A stretch of 64,000 bases of DNA, taken from assembly GCF_016916835.1 (NCBI RefSeq), contig NZ_JAFFIX010000017.1:1-64000 (forward strand), given 5' to 3'. The DNA comes from Actinacidiphila bryophytorum. Its GTDB lineage: Bacteria > Actinomycetota > Actinomycetes > Streptomycetales > Streptomycetaceae. The notes under the pieces are model-generated. The model saw only the letters and a list, made by a program, of their open reading frames with translations. It had not been told where the DNA came from and made no database searches. Shown here piece after piece: positions 56,330 through 64,000 of this stretch. Both the position numbers and the translations under genes were made by a program. The stretch's first letter is position 1. Each line of letters begins with the position of its first letter.

Positions 56330-57775
56330 GTGAGCGCCACACGCCCGGCTGCCGTCGTCGTCCTCGCCGCGGGCGAGGGCACTCGTATGAAGTCGGCCAC
56401 CCCCAAGGTCCTGCACCCGATCTGCGGCCGTTCGCTGCTCGGCCATGTCGTCGCCGCCGCCCGCGAGCTGGAGCCCGCGCAGCTCGTCGTGGTCGTCGGG
56501 CACGGGCGCGAGCAGGTCACCGCCCACCTGTCGGCCGCCGACCCGGCCGCGCTGACCGCGGTGCAGGAGGAGCAGAACGGCACCGGGCACGCGGTCCGCA
56601 TCGGCCTGGCGGAGCTGGCCCGGCAGGGCGCCGCCCCCGAGGGCACCGTCGTGGTGACCTACGGCGACACCCCGCTGCTGACCGCGCAGACCCTGGACAC
56701 GCTGGTGGCCGCGCACGAGACCGACGGCAACGCGGTGACCGTGCTGACCGCGAAGGTCCCCGACCCGGCCGGCTACGGGCGGATCGTGCGCGACCTCGCC
56801 GACGGGCAGGTCGTCGCGATCGTCGAGCAGAAGGACGCCTCGCCCGACCAGCAGGCCATCGACGAGATCAACTCCGGTGTGTACGCCTACGACGCCGCCC
56901 TGCTCGCCGAGGCGCTGGCGAAGGTCACCACGGACAACTCGCAGGCCGAGGAGTACCTGACCGACACCCTGGCGATCCTGCGCGAGGCGGGCCACCGGGT
57001 GGGCGCGTACACCGCCACCGACCACCGGGAGATCGCCGGAGTCAACAACCGGGTGCAGCTCGCCGAGGCCCGCCGGGTCCTCAACGACCGGCTGCTGCAC
57101 CGCGCCATGCTGGACGGCGCGACCGTCGTGGACCCCGCGTCCACCTGGCTGGACGCCGGCGTGGTGCTGGAGCCGGACAGCCTGATCCACCCCAACACCC
57201 AGCTGCTCGGCGGCACCAGGGTGGCCGCGGGCGCCGAGGTCGGCCCGAACTGCACGCTCACCGACACGCTCGTCGGCGCGGGCGCGCGGGTGTCGAACAC
57301 CGTCGCCCAGGAGGCGGAGATCGGCGCGGAGGCGAACGTCGGACCGTATGCGTACCTGCGGCCCGGCACCAGGCTCGGCCAGGGCGCCAAGGCGGGGACG
57401 TACGTCGAGATGAAGAACGCCTCGATCGGCGACGGCACCAAGGTCCCGCACCTGAGCTACGTGGGCGACGCGACCATCGGCGAGCACACCAACATCGGCG
57501 CGGCCAGCGTGTTCGTGAACTACGACGGCGAGGCCAAGCACCACACCACGATCGGCAGTTACTGCAAGACCGGCTCCGACAACATGTTCGTCGCACCGGT
57601 GGTGGTCGGCGACGGCGCCTACACCGCGGCCGGCTCGGTGATCACCAAGGACGTGCCGGCGGGCTCGCTCGCGGTGGCCCGCGGGCAGCAGCGCAACATC
57701 GAGGGCTGGGTCGCGCGCAAGCGCCCGGGAAGCGCTGCGGCGCAGGCCGCGGAGCGGGCGAAGCAGCCCGAGTGA
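56330..57775 (+). CDS. glmU: bifunctional UDP-N-acetylglucosamine pyrophosphorylase / glucosamine-1-phosphate N-acetyltransferase
   Basis: 481 residues. The N-terminal uridylyltransferase begins VVVLAAGEGTRMKSATPKVLH, with QEEQNGTGHAV and TYGDTPLLT in the active site. From about residue 255 a left-handed beta-helix of hexapeptide repeats (GPNCTLTDTLVGAGARVSNT, VFVNYDGEAKHHTTIGSY) forms the acetyltransferase. It makes UDP-GlcNAc for peptidoglycan and teichoic acid. The GTG at 56330 has AGGAG 9 bases upstream. The next gene, prs, follows as in most actinobacteria, with a separate leader. The Ala/Lys-rich C-terminal tail is variable. Confidence 0.97.
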   Translation: MSATRPAAVVVLAAGEGTRMKSATPKVLHPICGRSLLGHVVAAARELEPAQLVVVVGHGREQVTAHLSAADPAALTAVQEEQNGTGHAVRIGLAELARQGAAPEGTVVVTYGDTPLLTAQTLDTLVAAHETDGNAVTVLTAKVPDPAGYGRIVRDLADGQVVAIVEQKDASPDQQAIDEINSGVYAYDAALLAEALAKVTTDNSQAEEYLTDTLAILREAGHRVGAYTATDHREIAGVNNRVQLAEARRVLNDRLLHRAMLDGATVVDPASTWLDAGVVLEPDSLIHPNTQLLGGTRVAAGAEVGPNCTLTDTLVGAGARVSNTVAQEAEIGAEANVGPYAYLRPGTRLGQGAKAGTYVEMKNASIGDGTKVPHLSYVGDATIGEHTNIGAASVFVNYDGEAKHHTTIGSYCKTGSDNMFVAPVVVGDGAYTAAGSVITKDVPAGSLAVARGQQRNIEGWVARKRPGSAAAQAAERAKQPE

Positions 57776-57925
57776 GCGCCGCGCGGGGGTGGCGCGGCGC
57801 GTCGTCGAACGGGTGAGTGAGGGCCGTCTCATCGGCCCCTCCGAGGTGCACAGATGCGCCGGAGGGGGCGTACCGTGTGGGGTGCACACAATTCCGCCAG
57901 CACGCCTGCTTCTGGGCGACGCTGT

Positions 57926-57947
57926 GTCGAACACCAGTCGAACACCA
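57926..57947 (+). repeat. tandem 11-bp direct repeat in the prs leader
   Basis: gtcgaacacca occurs twice without gap (57926-57936, 57937-57947) and runs straight into the AAGGAG ribosome binding site of prs. It could be a regulatory RNA or protein site, or recent slippage. Confidence 0.6.
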
Positions 57948-57960
57948 AGGAGACGGTGCA

Positions 57961-58938
57961 GTGACCGGGATCAAGACGACCGGTGAGAAGAAGCTGATGC
58001 TCTTCTCCGGCCGCGCCCACCCCGATCTGGCGGAGGCGGTGGCACGGGAACTTGGCGTCGAGCTGGTGCCGACCAGGGCTTTCGACTTCGCCAACGGCGA
58101 GATCTATGTGCGGTTCCAGGAGTCGGCGCGCGGCGCCGACTGCTTTTTGATCCAGAGCCACACCCGTCCCATCAACCAGTGGATCATGGAGCAGCTGATC
58201 ATGCTGGACGCCCTGAAGAGGGCCTCGGCACGCAGTATCACCGTGATCGTCCCCTTCTACGGCTACGCGCGGCAGGACAAGAAGCACCGCGGCCGCGAGC
58301 CGATCTCGGCCCGGCTGATGGCGGACCTGTTCAAGACCGCGGGCGCCGACCGCATCCTGACCGTCGACCTGCACACCGACCAGATCCAGGGCTTCTTCGA
58401 CGGCCCCGTCGACCACCTGTTCGCGCTGCCCATCCTGGCGGACTACGTCGGCTCCAAGGTCGACCGCAACAAGCTCACCGTGGTCTCCCCCGACGCCGGC
58501 CGGGTCAGGGTCGCCGACCGCTGGTGCGACCGGCTGGGCGCCCCGCTGGCCATCGTGCACAAGCGCCGCGACCCGGACGTCGCCAACCAGGTGAAGGTCC
58601 ACGAGGTCGTCGGCGACGTCAAGGGGCGGGTCTGCGTCCTGGTCGACGACATGATCGACACCGGCGGTACGATCTGCGCCGCCGCCGACGCGCTGTTCGC
58701 CAACGGCGCCGAGGACGTCATCGTGACCGCGACGCACGGCGTGCTGTCCGGCCCCGCCGCGGACCGGTTGAAGAACTCCAAGGTCAGCGAGTTCATCCTG
58801 ACCGACACGCTGCCCACTCCCGGTGAGCTGAACCTCGACAAGATCACCGTGCTGTCGATGGCGCCGACCATCGCCAACGCGGTGCGCGAGGTCTTCGAGG
58901 ACGGCTCGGTGACCAGCCTGTTCGAGGACACCCACTAG
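57961..58938 (+). CDS. prs: ribose-phosphate pyrophosphokinase (PRPP synthase)
   Basis: 325 residues. It converts ribose 5-phosphate and ATP to PRPP for nucleotide, histidine and NAD synthesis and, in actinobacteria, for decaprenyl-phosphoryl arabinose-type precursors. Visible are FANGEIYVRFQESARG, the flexible-loop phrase YGYARQDKKHRGREPISARL, VVSPDAGRVRVADRW and the PRPP-binding VLVDDMIDTGGTICAAA. It is a class I enzyme by length and motifs. The GTG at 57961 has AAGGAG 9 bases upstream. It ends before a strong terminator. Confidence 0.97.
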   Translation: MTGIKTTGEKKLMLFSGRAHPDLAEAVARELGVELVPTRAFDFANGEIYVRFQESARGADCFLIQSHTRPINQWIMEQLIMLDALKRASARSITVIVPFYGYARQDKKHRGREPISARLMADLFKTAGADRILTVDLHTDQIQGFFDGPVDHLFALPILADYVGSKVDRNKLTVVSPDAGRVRVADRWCDRLGAPLAIVHKRRDPDVANQVKVHEVVGDVKGRVCVLVDDMIDTGGTICAAADALFANGAEDVIVTATHGVLSGPAADRLKNSKVSEFILTDTLPTPGELNLDKITVLSMAPTIANAVREVFEDGSVTSLFEDTH

Positions 58939-58948
58939 AGATCGATTT

Positions 58949-59009
58949 CGTCCGGGGCCTCCCCGCCGGTTACGCTGTCCGCGTTGCTCGGCGAGGGAGG
59001 CCCCGGACG
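58949..59009 (+). terminator. terminator between prs and rplY
   Basis: Perfect 15-bp stem cgtccggggcctccc / gggaggccccggacg around a 31-base loop that can form its own gccg/cggc stem. It starts 11 bases after the prs stop. Confidence 0.8.
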
Positions 59010-59122
59010 TCTGCGTCCGGACCCGGCTCCGTTATCGACGCGCTCCTCGTCCCTGTGGACTCGTGGATCGGCCCGTCGGGGCCGGGCGACCGTACCGTCT
59101 GCCACCACGAGGAGTGAACCTC

Positions 59123-59743
59123 ATGTCCGAGGTCAAGATCGTCGCCCAGCTGCGCACCGAGTTCGGCAAGGGCGCCGCCCGCCGCATCCGCCGGTCCAAC
59201 CAGGTTCCCGCGGTCGTCTACGGCCACGGCGCCGACCCCAAGCACGTCTCCGTCCCGGGCCACGAGCTGCTGCTCGCGCTGCGCACCGCGAACGTCCTGA
59301 TCTCGCTGGACATCGACGGCAAGTCCGAGCTGGTCATCCCCAAGGCCGTGCAGCGCGACCCGCTGAAGGGCTTCCTGGAGCACGTCGACCTGCTGTCGGT
59401 CAAGCGCGGCGAGAAGGTCACCGTCGAGATCCCGGTCAGCACCGAGGGCGAGCCGGCCCCCGGCGGCAACCTGCTGGAGTTCGTGCTGAACACCCTGCCG
59501 GTCGAGGCCGAGGCCACCCACATCCCCGAGGGCTTCACCGTCGACGTCGAGGGCCTGGAGGCCGGCGCCTCCGTCCTCGCCAAGGACATCGTGCTGCCGA
59601 AGGGCACCACGCTGGCCGTCGACGAGGACGCCGTCGTGATCCAGGTCGTGGCCGCGCAGGCCGAGGTCGTGGAGGAGACCGAGGAGGAGGGCGAGGCCGC
59701 GGAGGCCGCCCCCGCCGAGGAAGCCGCCGCAGAAGAGGCCTGA
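59123..59743 (+). CDS. rplY: 50S ribosomal protein L25/general stress protein Ctc
   Basis: 206 residues. The N-terminal 95 residues are the 5S-rRNA-binding L25 domain (RTEFGKGAARRIRRSNQVPA, VVYGHG, FLEHVDLLSVKRGEKV). The C-terminal TL5/Ctc beta domain (GFTVDVEGLEAGASVLAKDI) and a very acidic Glu/Ala tail follow, typical of the actinobacterial Ctc form. It is part of the central protuberance of the large ribosomal subunit. GAGGAG lies 8 bases before the ATG. It is followed by pth, a conserved neighbour in many bacteria. Confidence 0.96.
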   Translation: MSEVKIVAQLRTEFGKGAARRIRRSNQVPAVVYGHGADPKHVSVPGHELLLALRTANVLISLDIDGKSELVIPKAVQRDPLKGFLEHVDLLSVKRGEKVTVEIPVSTEGEPAPGGNLLEFVLNTLPVEAEATHIPEGFTVDVEGLEAGASVLAKDIVLPKGTTLAVDEDAVVIQVVAAQAEVVEETEEEGEAAEAAPAEEAAAEEA

Positions 59744-59770
59744 TACGGCGTCGCCCGCGGGCGACCCCCG

Positions 59771-59804
59771 GCCGCCGCCGTACCCTTCGGGGTGCGGCGG
59801 CGGC
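59771..59804 (+). terminator. UUCG-capped hairpin between rplY and pth
   Basis: A 15-bp stem (one G-U pair) closes on C-TTCG-G, an exceptionally stable tetraloop. There is no T tract, so it may be a terminator, a partial attenuator or an mRNA stabiliser of rplY. pth may still be read through. Confidence 0.65.
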
Positions 59805-59852
59805 GTCGCGTTCACCGTGCGGGTGCGCGGCCCCGAAGACCTGGAGACGTGG

Positions 59853-60446
59853 ATGAGCGAGAGCACAGCGCCCTGGCTGGTGGCAGGGCTGGGCAATCCG
59901 GGGCCGGAGTACGCGGCGAACCGGCACAACATCGGCTTCATGGTCGCCGACCTGCTGGCCGAGCGGATGGGCGGGCACTTCAAGCGCTCGGGCAAAGCGC
60001 AGGCGCATGTCGTCGAGGGCCGGATCGGCCCGCCGGGACCCGCGAGCCGCCGGGTGGTGCTGGCCAAGCCGATGACGTACATGAACCTGTCCGGCGGCCC
60101 GGTGACCGCGCTCAAGGACTTCTACAAAGTGCCGACCGAGCAGATCATCGCGGTGCACGACGAGCTGGACATCCCCTACGCCACGCTGCGGCTCAAGCTC
60201 GGCGGCGGCGACAACGGCCACAACGGGCTGAAGTCGATCACCAAGTCACTGGGCGCGAACTACCTGAGGGTGCGTGCGGGCATCGGCCGGCCGCCAGGGC
60301 GGATGGACGTGGCCGCCTTCGTCCTCAAGGACTTCTCCGCTGCCGAGCGCAAGGAGCTGGACTGGTTCGTCGACCGGGCGGCCGACGCCGTCGAGGCGCT
60401 GATCTCGGACGGCCTGGAACGCGCGCAGAGCACGTACAACAGCTGA
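59853..60446 (+). CDS. pth: peptidyl-tRNA hydrolase
   Basis: 197 residues. It cleaves the ester bond of peptidyl-tRNAs that drop off ribosomes. The family opening WLVAGLGNPGPEYAANRHNI has the catalytic histidine in RHNIG, and KPMTYMNLSGG, VHDELDIPYATLRLKLGGGD and the NGHNGLKSI block follow. The ATG at 59853 (MSESTAPWL) has GGAGACG 6 bases upstream and is preferred to a GTG 36 bases earlier. It lies behind rplY. Confidence 0.96.
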   Translation: MSESTAPWLVAGLGNPGPEYAANRHNIGFMVADLLAERMGGHFKRSGKAQAHVVEGRIGPPGPASRRVVLAKPMTYMNLSGGPVTALKDFYKVPTEQIIAVHDELDIPYATLRLKLGGGDNGHNGLKSITKSLGANYLRVRAGIGRPPGRMDVAAFVLKDFSAAERKELDWFVDRAADAVEALISDGLERAQSTYNS

Positions 60447-60502
60447 CCGCGCGGGCGGTCCTGTCCGGCGCCGCATCCCGCCGCCGGGTTTGACCGGACG
60501 GC

Positions 60503-61021
60503 ATGCCATGGCCAAAGATCGCCCGCATGGTCAAGAGGAGCCGTTCCCGCCGGATGGCGGAGGGCGCTTGGGGACTGGTGCTGCTGGCCCGGGTGGTCGG
60601 CGTGACCGCGGTGGTGGCGCTGCTGCTGGTGTCCGGCGCCTGGGACTCCTGGCGGACCGCGCAGCACGTGATGCTCACCAAGGGCCGCGAGCACGGCACG
60701 ATGACGCTGGCCTCCTGCGTCGACTCGACCTGTACGGGACCCTTCACGCCCAAGGGCACCGCTCTGGCCCGCGCGAAGGTCACCATCAGCCTGCCGATCC
60801 GGCACGACACCGGAGCGAAGATACCCGTCGCCATCGAGCCGGGCACGGACAAGGCCGTCAGGGCCGGCTGGGGCGGCGTCCTCTTCGCCTGGGTGCCGCT
60901 GGGCGGCGCCCTGCTGCTGGCGGCCGTCGTGCTGGCCGGCGGCCTGCGGATGCGCCGTACGGCGTGGGCGGCGGCGGCCTGCGGTGCCGCGCTGCTGGCC
61001 GGCGCCTTCCTCACGCTGTGA
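60503..61021 (+). CDS. small membrane protein with two hydrophobic ends, function unknown
   Basis: 172 residues. A positively charged start (KRSRSRR) is followed by one membrane segment (residues 23-45). A soluble outer loop of about 70 residues has cysteines in LASCVDSTCTGPF that may form a disulphide, and two closely spaced C-terminal membrane segments follow (residues 120-172). I do not recognise the family; the loop recalls small DUF3592-type proteins, but weakly. The ATG at 60503 is taken; in-frame ATGs at 60527 and 60554 are possible. It converges on tam across a terminator. Confidence 0.55.
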   Translation: MPWPKIARMVKRSRSRRMAEGAWGLVLLARVVGVTAVVALLLVSGAWDSWRTAQHVMLTKGREHGTMTLASCVDSTCTGPFTPKGTALARAKVTISLPIRHDTGAKIPVAIEPGTDKAVRAGWGGVLFAWVPLGGALLLAAVVLAGGLRMRRTAWAAAACGAALLAGAFLTL

Positions 61022-61025
61022 GCGG

Positions 61026-61060
61026 GTCCGCCCCCGGCCCCGGCGGGCACGGGGGCGGAC
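61026..61060. terminator. bidirectional hairpin between membrane protein and tam
   Basis: Perfect 11-bp stem gtccgcccccg / cgggggcggac with a 13-base loop between two convergent stop codons. Confidence 0.8.
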
Positions 61061-61076
61061 GTCGCACCGGCCGGAC

Positions 61077-61898
61077 TCAGGCGCCCGCGGTGCGGGCGAC
61101 GGCGAAGATCCGGCGGAAGGGGAAGACGGTGCCGTGCGGCCCCGGCGGGTACGCCTTGCGCAGCAGGTCGCGGTACTGCCCGACGAATTCCCGCGCCGCC
61201 TCCGGGTCGCCGTCCAGCGCGGTCAGGACCGGCCGCAGCGCGGTGCCCTTGGTCCACTCCAGGACCGGGTCCTCGCCGTGCAGCAGCTGCACATAGGTGG
61301 ACTCCCAGACGTCCACCTCCTGGCAGCCGAGTTCGGTGAGGCGCTCCAGGTACTCGGCGGGGCTGAGGATGTGCACGTAGCGCCTGCCGTGGCCGTCGAG
61401 CCGCGAGCGCCACTGCGGGGTGTCGCACAGCTCGGCGAGCAGGGCGTGGCTGGGCGCGGTGAAGTTGCCCGGCACCTGGAAGGCCAGGGTGCCGCCGGGG
61501 GTGACGTGGTCGAGCCAGTCGCCGAAGCGGTCGGCGTGGCCGGGCACCCACTGCAGCGCCGCGTTGGAGACGATCAGGTCGTACGGCTCGTCCGGCGTCC
61601 ATTCGGCGGCGTCGGCCCGGCGGAAATCCAGGGTGCCGCCGCCCGGGGTGGGTCCTGCGTACTCCGCCGCGGTGGCGAGCATCTCGCGTGAGCTGTCCAG
61701 GCCGGTGATACGGGCGGCGGGCCAGCGGTCGGCGAGCAGCGCGGTGACGTTGCCGGGGCCGCAGCCGACGTCGGCTATCCGGGGGGTGTCACCGCCGGGC
61801 AGCTCGGCGACCCGGGTGAGGAGGTCGAGGAAAGGGCGGGTGCGGTGGGTGGCGTGCCGGAGATACTGGTGTGGGTCCCATGTCGGTGCTGCGTGCAT
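61077..61898 (-). CDS. tam: trans-aconitate 2-methyltransferase
   Basis: 273 residues. SAM-dependent enzyme that methyl-esterifies trans-aconitate, a spontaneous inhibitor of aconitase. TWDPHQYLRHATHRTRPFLD is the family opening, followed by SAM motif I RIADVGCGPGNVTALLAD, LDSSREML, and IVSNAALQWVPGHAD. The ATG at 61898 (MHAAPTW) has GGGAG 8 bases upstream; a longer frame to 61997 would overlap the operator region. It is divergent from a MarR regulator, the same arrangement as tam/tamR of S. coelicolor. Confidence 0.92.
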   Translation of the reverse strand: MHAAPTWDPHQYLRHATHRTRPFLDLLTRVAELPGGDTPRIADVGCGPGNVTALLADRWPAARITGLDSSREMLATAAEYAGPTPGGGTLDFRRADAAEWTPDEPYDLIVSNAALQWVPGHADRFGDWLDHVTPGGTLAFQVPGNFTAPSHALLAELCDTPQWRSRLDGHGRRYVHILSPAEYLERLTELGCQEVDVWESTYVQLLHGEDPVLEWTKGTALRPVLTALDGDPEAAREFVGQYRDLLRKAYPPGPHGTVFPFRRIFAVARTAGA

Positions 61899-61986
61899 CG
61901 TTCGTACTCCCTGGGTGGTACGGAACCGCTGCCGGAAGCGGAGGGCCACGTTCTGCCCTCCACTTCCAGGCTCCTCCCATGGATAT

Positions 61987-61998
61987 CTTGATGTCAAG
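61987..61998. promoter_or_regulatory. palindromic TamR operator candidate
   Basis: cttga-tg-tcaag is a perfect palindrome in the 136-bp tam/tamR gap, flanked by gatat (61982-61986) and atatc (62006-62010). TamR of S. coelicolor is known to bind the intergenic region and control tam, so this is the likely site. TACACT (62022-62027) is a candidate -10 for tamR. Confidence 0.7.
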
Positions 61999-62034
61999 AG
62001 ACTTCATATCGACAGACCTATTACACTGATCTCC

Positions 62035-62532
62035 ATGGAGGACGAGGTCGACCGGCTGGTCGCTGCATGGCGCCGAGAGCGCCCCGACCTCGACGTCGAA
62101 CCGCTCGAGGTGCTCAGCCGGGTCAGCAGGCTCGCGCGGCACCTGGACCGCGCCAGGCGGCTGGCCTTCGCCGAGCACAACCTGGAGCCCTGGGAGTTCG
62201 ACGTCCTCACCGCGCTGCGCCGGGCCGGTACCCCGTACCAGCTCTCCCCCGGGCAGCTGCTCACCCAGACCCTCGTCACGTCCGGCACGATGACCAACCG
62301 GATCGACAGGCTCGCCGAGAAGCGGCTGGTCGAACGGCTCCCCGACCCCTCCGACCGGCGCGGTGTGCTGGTCAGGCTCACCCCGGCAGGCCAGGACCGC
62401 GCCGACCGGGCGCTGGCCGGCCTGCTCGCCCAGGAACGCGCCATCCTGGGCGAGCTGAGCCGGGCCCAGCGGGCCGAACTGGCGGCGCTGCTACGACAGC
62501 TGACCGCGCCTTTCGACAACGTCCCCACCTGA
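62035..62532 (+). CDS. tamR: MarR-family regulator TamR
   Basis: 165 residues. It is a winged-helix MarR dimer: LEPWEFDVLTALRRAGTPYQ, then LTQTLVTSGTMTNRIDRLAEKRL as recognition helix and RLPDPSDRRGVLVRLTPAG as the wing. TamR senses citrate, cis-/trans-aconitate and isocitrate and de-represses tam and aconitase genes in S. coelicolor. The ATG at 62035 has no ribosome binding site and lies about 8 bases after TACACT, so the mRNA is probably leaderless. Its 3' end overlaps the end of the oppositely oriented response regulator by 42 bases. Confidence 0.9.
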   Translation: MEDEVDRLVAAWRRERPDLDVEPLEVLSRVSRLARHLDRARRLAFAEHNLEPWEFDVLTALRRAGTPYQLSPGQLLTQTLVTSGTMTNRIDRLAEKRLVERLPDPSDRRGVLVRLTPAGQDRADRALAGLLAQERAILGELSRAQRAELAALLRQLTAPFDNVPT

Positions 62533-63288
62533 GGGGACCAGCTCCACCGGCCCCACGCCCGCCCGCCGGGCCAGCGCCACGGCCGCGAGCGTGGAGTGCA
62601 CCCCGAGCTTGCCCAGCACGTTCTGCATATGGGTGCGCACCGTGTGCGGGGACAGGAACAGCCGCTCGGCGACCGCCTTGCGCCCGAGCCCCGCGACCAT
62701 GCAGCGCAGCACCTCCTGCTCGCGCGGGGTCAGCGACTCGACCAGCTGCTCGCTCTCCGTGCGGTGCCTGCGGGCCGCGGTCAGCTCCCGCAGCACCCCG
62801 GTCAGCAGCGCGGGCGGCAGGTGCGTCTCGTCCCGCAGCACCCCGCGCATCACGGCCAGCAGCCGGGACAGCGAGCAGTCCTTGGCGACCCAGCCGGACG
62901 CGCCGGCCTGCAGCGCGATGGCCGCCCGGTGCGGGTCGTCCCGCTCGGCCAGCACCACCGTGCGGGTGCCGCCGTGCTCGGCGCGGACCCGCTCGACCAG
63001 CGCGAGGCCGTCGATGACGGGGTCGCGCGGCTCGGGGCGCCGCTGCTCGGACAGCGGTGGCACCGCGGCCAGTTGCGGCCGGTCCCGCGGACCTGAGCCC
63101 AGGTCGGCGTCGACCAGCAGTACGTCGTAGCGCCGGCCGTCGACCGCGGCACGGTCCAGGCAGCGCTGGGCGGCGGGCCCGCTGCCTGCCGCCGATACGT
63201 CGACGTCGGATTCCGCCGCGAGTGCGGCGGCGAGCGACTCGGCGAAGATGCGATGGTCATCGACGACGAGCACGCGGATTCGTCCCAC
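62491..63288 (-). CDS. LuxR/NarL-type response regulator
   Basis: 265 residues. Receiver domain: RIRVLVVDDHRIFAESLAAA with D10-D11, phosphoacceptor D60 in VLLVDADLGSG, and a conserved lysine in GWVAKD. A Pro/Arg-rich insertion of about 25 residues (SGPRDRPQLAAVPPLSEQRR) follows the phosphoacceptor strand. The C-terminal HTH is LTPREQEVLRCMVAGLGRKA...LSPHTVRTHMQNVLGKL. The GTG at 63288 has GGGAG 8 bases upstream; GTGs at 63294 and 63297 are alternatives. No histidine kinase is adjacent. The 250-bp gap to galK shows no other gene. Confidence 0.88.
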   Translation of the reverse strand: MGRIRVLVVDDHRIFAESLAAALAAESDVDVSAAGSGPAAQRCLDRAAVDGRRYDVLLVDADLGSGPRDRPQLAAVPPLSEQRRPEPRDPVIDGLALVERVRAEHGGTRTVVLAERDDPHRAAIALQAGASGWVAKDCSLSRLLAVMRGVLRDETHLPPALLTGVLRELTAARRHRTESEQLVESLTPREQEVLRCMVAGLGRKAVAERLFLSPHTVRTHMQNVLGKLGVHSTLAAVALARRAGVGPVELVPSGGDVVERRGQLS

Positions 63289-63538
63289 GGACACCACTCC
63301 CGCTGTACGGCACTCCCCCAGTGGCGGGGCCATTTCGCGTGGGATCCGGCACCCGGTCACGGGGCCGCCGCCCCGGGCACGGGTGCCGAATCCCGTGCGT
63401 CTCGCCCCCTGATCGACACCGGCCCCCACCGGCGTCGTGGGAAAAGCGTAGGGGTTCCGCCGCGCATTGGCGCCTTCTTGACGGAACTTGCCCATCCGGG
63501 CAACGCACCCGCCCGCGCGGCGGTGCGCGGCTTCCCCG

Positions 63539-64000
63539 TCAGGGCAGGCGGTGGGCGCCCTGGGAGGGTGTGGCGGCGAAGATCCGGGCCGCCGGGAGGG
63601 CGGCCTGGACGGCCTCGGTGACGGCGGGCACGGACTCGACGGGGACCAGGGCGATGGCCGAGCCGCCGAAGCCGCCGCCGGTCATCCGCGCCCCCAGCGC
63701 GCCGCGGTCCAGCGCCGTGTCCACGACCAGGTCCAGTTCGGGGCAGGACACCTGGAAGTCGTCGCGCAGCGACAGGTGGCCCGCGGTCAGGACCGGGCCG
63801 ATGTCCCGGATGCGCCCGGCGTCCAGCAGCGCGATGACGTCCTCGACGCGCCGGTTCTCGGTGACGACGTGCCGGGTCAGTCGCCGCAGCCGCTCGTCGG
63901 GGAGCGCGTCGAGGGCCGCCGCCAGGCCGTCGTGGGGCACGTCGCGCAGCGAGGGCAGGCCGAGCGCCGCGGCGGCGGCCTCGCAGCCGGCCCGCAGCGA
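63539..64000 (-). CDS. galK: galactokinase, C-terminal part (gene continues beyond the window)
   Basis: The last 153 codons are visible and the reading frame is open to the window edge at 64000. ARMTGGGFGGSAIALVP is the GHMP-kinase motif 3 of galactokinase, with DALPDERLRRLTRHVVTENR and SLRDDFQVSCPELDLVVDTA upstream, both characteristic of GalK. It phosphorylates alpha-D-galactose at C1 in the Leloir pathway. The N-terminal ATP and sugar motifs lie outside. On the minus strand it is upstream of the response regulator, with separate promoters likely. Confidence 0.93.
   Translation of the reverse strand, partial: SLRAGCEAAAAALGLPSLRDVPHDGLAAALDALPDERLRRLTRHVVTENRRVEDVIALLDAGRIRDIGPVLTAGHLSLRDDFQVSCPELDLVVDTALDRGALGARMTGGGFGGSAIALVPVESVPAVTEAVQAALPAARIFAATPSQGAHRLP

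Overview
The window is about 72% G+C by eye, its genes mostly begin with GTG or ATG behind AGGAG-type ribosome binding sites, and its terminators are G+C-rich hairpins. It carries bldA (tRNA-Leu, anticodon UAA), two resuscitation-promoting factors, a DivIVA/FilP-like coiled-coil protein and the eno-ftsB-DUF501-ppx block. This points to Streptomyces or a close relative in Streptomycetaceae. From memory, the gene order matches the S. coelicolor core-chromosome stretch around SCO3077 to SCO3136 (cystathionine beta-synthase, thiolase, bldA, ndh, eno, rpf genes, P450, mfd, MacB-type ABC transporter, ppc, glmU, prs, rplY, pth, tam/tamR, galK). It is core sequence rather than an island. I see no integrase, intact transposase or CRISPR array.

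Layout. 0-9 kb: cystathionine beta-synthase, an SGNH hydrolase, a thiolase, small conserved proteins, a Bax-inhibitor-like membrane protein and a stand-alone primase/polymerase-fold protein. 8.5-13.6 kb: a Tat-exported flavin amine oxidase, bldA, a cyclopropane-fatty-acid-synthase-like enzyme, and type II NADH dehydrogenase with two Rex-like operators upstream. 13.9-20 kb: eno-ftsB-DUF501-ppx/gppA in one direction, then two Rpf/LysM wall hydrolases, the first behind a c-di-AMP (ydaO-type) riboswitch. 20-24 kb: P450, MazG and SurA-like lipoprotein in one run, then a secreted HNH nuclease-like lipoprotein. 24-34 kb: two DUF2079 membrane paralogues flanking a soluble Ser/Thr kinase with TPR-like tail, its membrane partner, an HTH-methylase-specificity fusion and a two-repeat lipoprotein. 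A 181-bp element with perfect 20-bp terminal inverted repeats follows, then a PD40 propeller protein.

34-42 kb: mfd and a MacB-like ABC transporter. 42-49 kb: the most unusual part, a group of proteins built from polymorphic-toxin and immunity domains. It comprises a YwqJ-type deaminase with a SUKH-3 protein, two tandem lipoproteins, a WHH (HNH/EndoVII) nuclease fused to a SUKH domain, and an 878-residue YrhB / proline-rich / deaminase / SUKH-4 fusion. None of the four toxin/immunity proteins has a signal peptide. Three DnaA boxes at an exact 18-bp period lie just before the nuclease fusion. 49-64 kb: coiled-coil protein, orphan histidine kinase, PEP carboxylase, TetR and desaturase with a palindromic operator, tRNA-Gln, glmU-prs-rplY-pth, tam/tamR, a LuxR-type response regulator and the 3' part of galK, cut by the window end.

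How the parts connect: central carbon and redox metabolism (eno, ppc, tam, ndh), envelope synthesis and remodelling (glmU, prs, Rpf proteins, ftsB, desaturase, Cfa) and translation or DNA upkeep (bldA, pth, rplY, mfd) are interleaved. Several are visibly controlled in cis: c-di-AMP for rpfA, probable Rex for ndh, TamR for tam and TetR for the desaturase. Family assignments rest on motifs read by eye. Gene-order comparison and family knowledge come from memory, not from a search.
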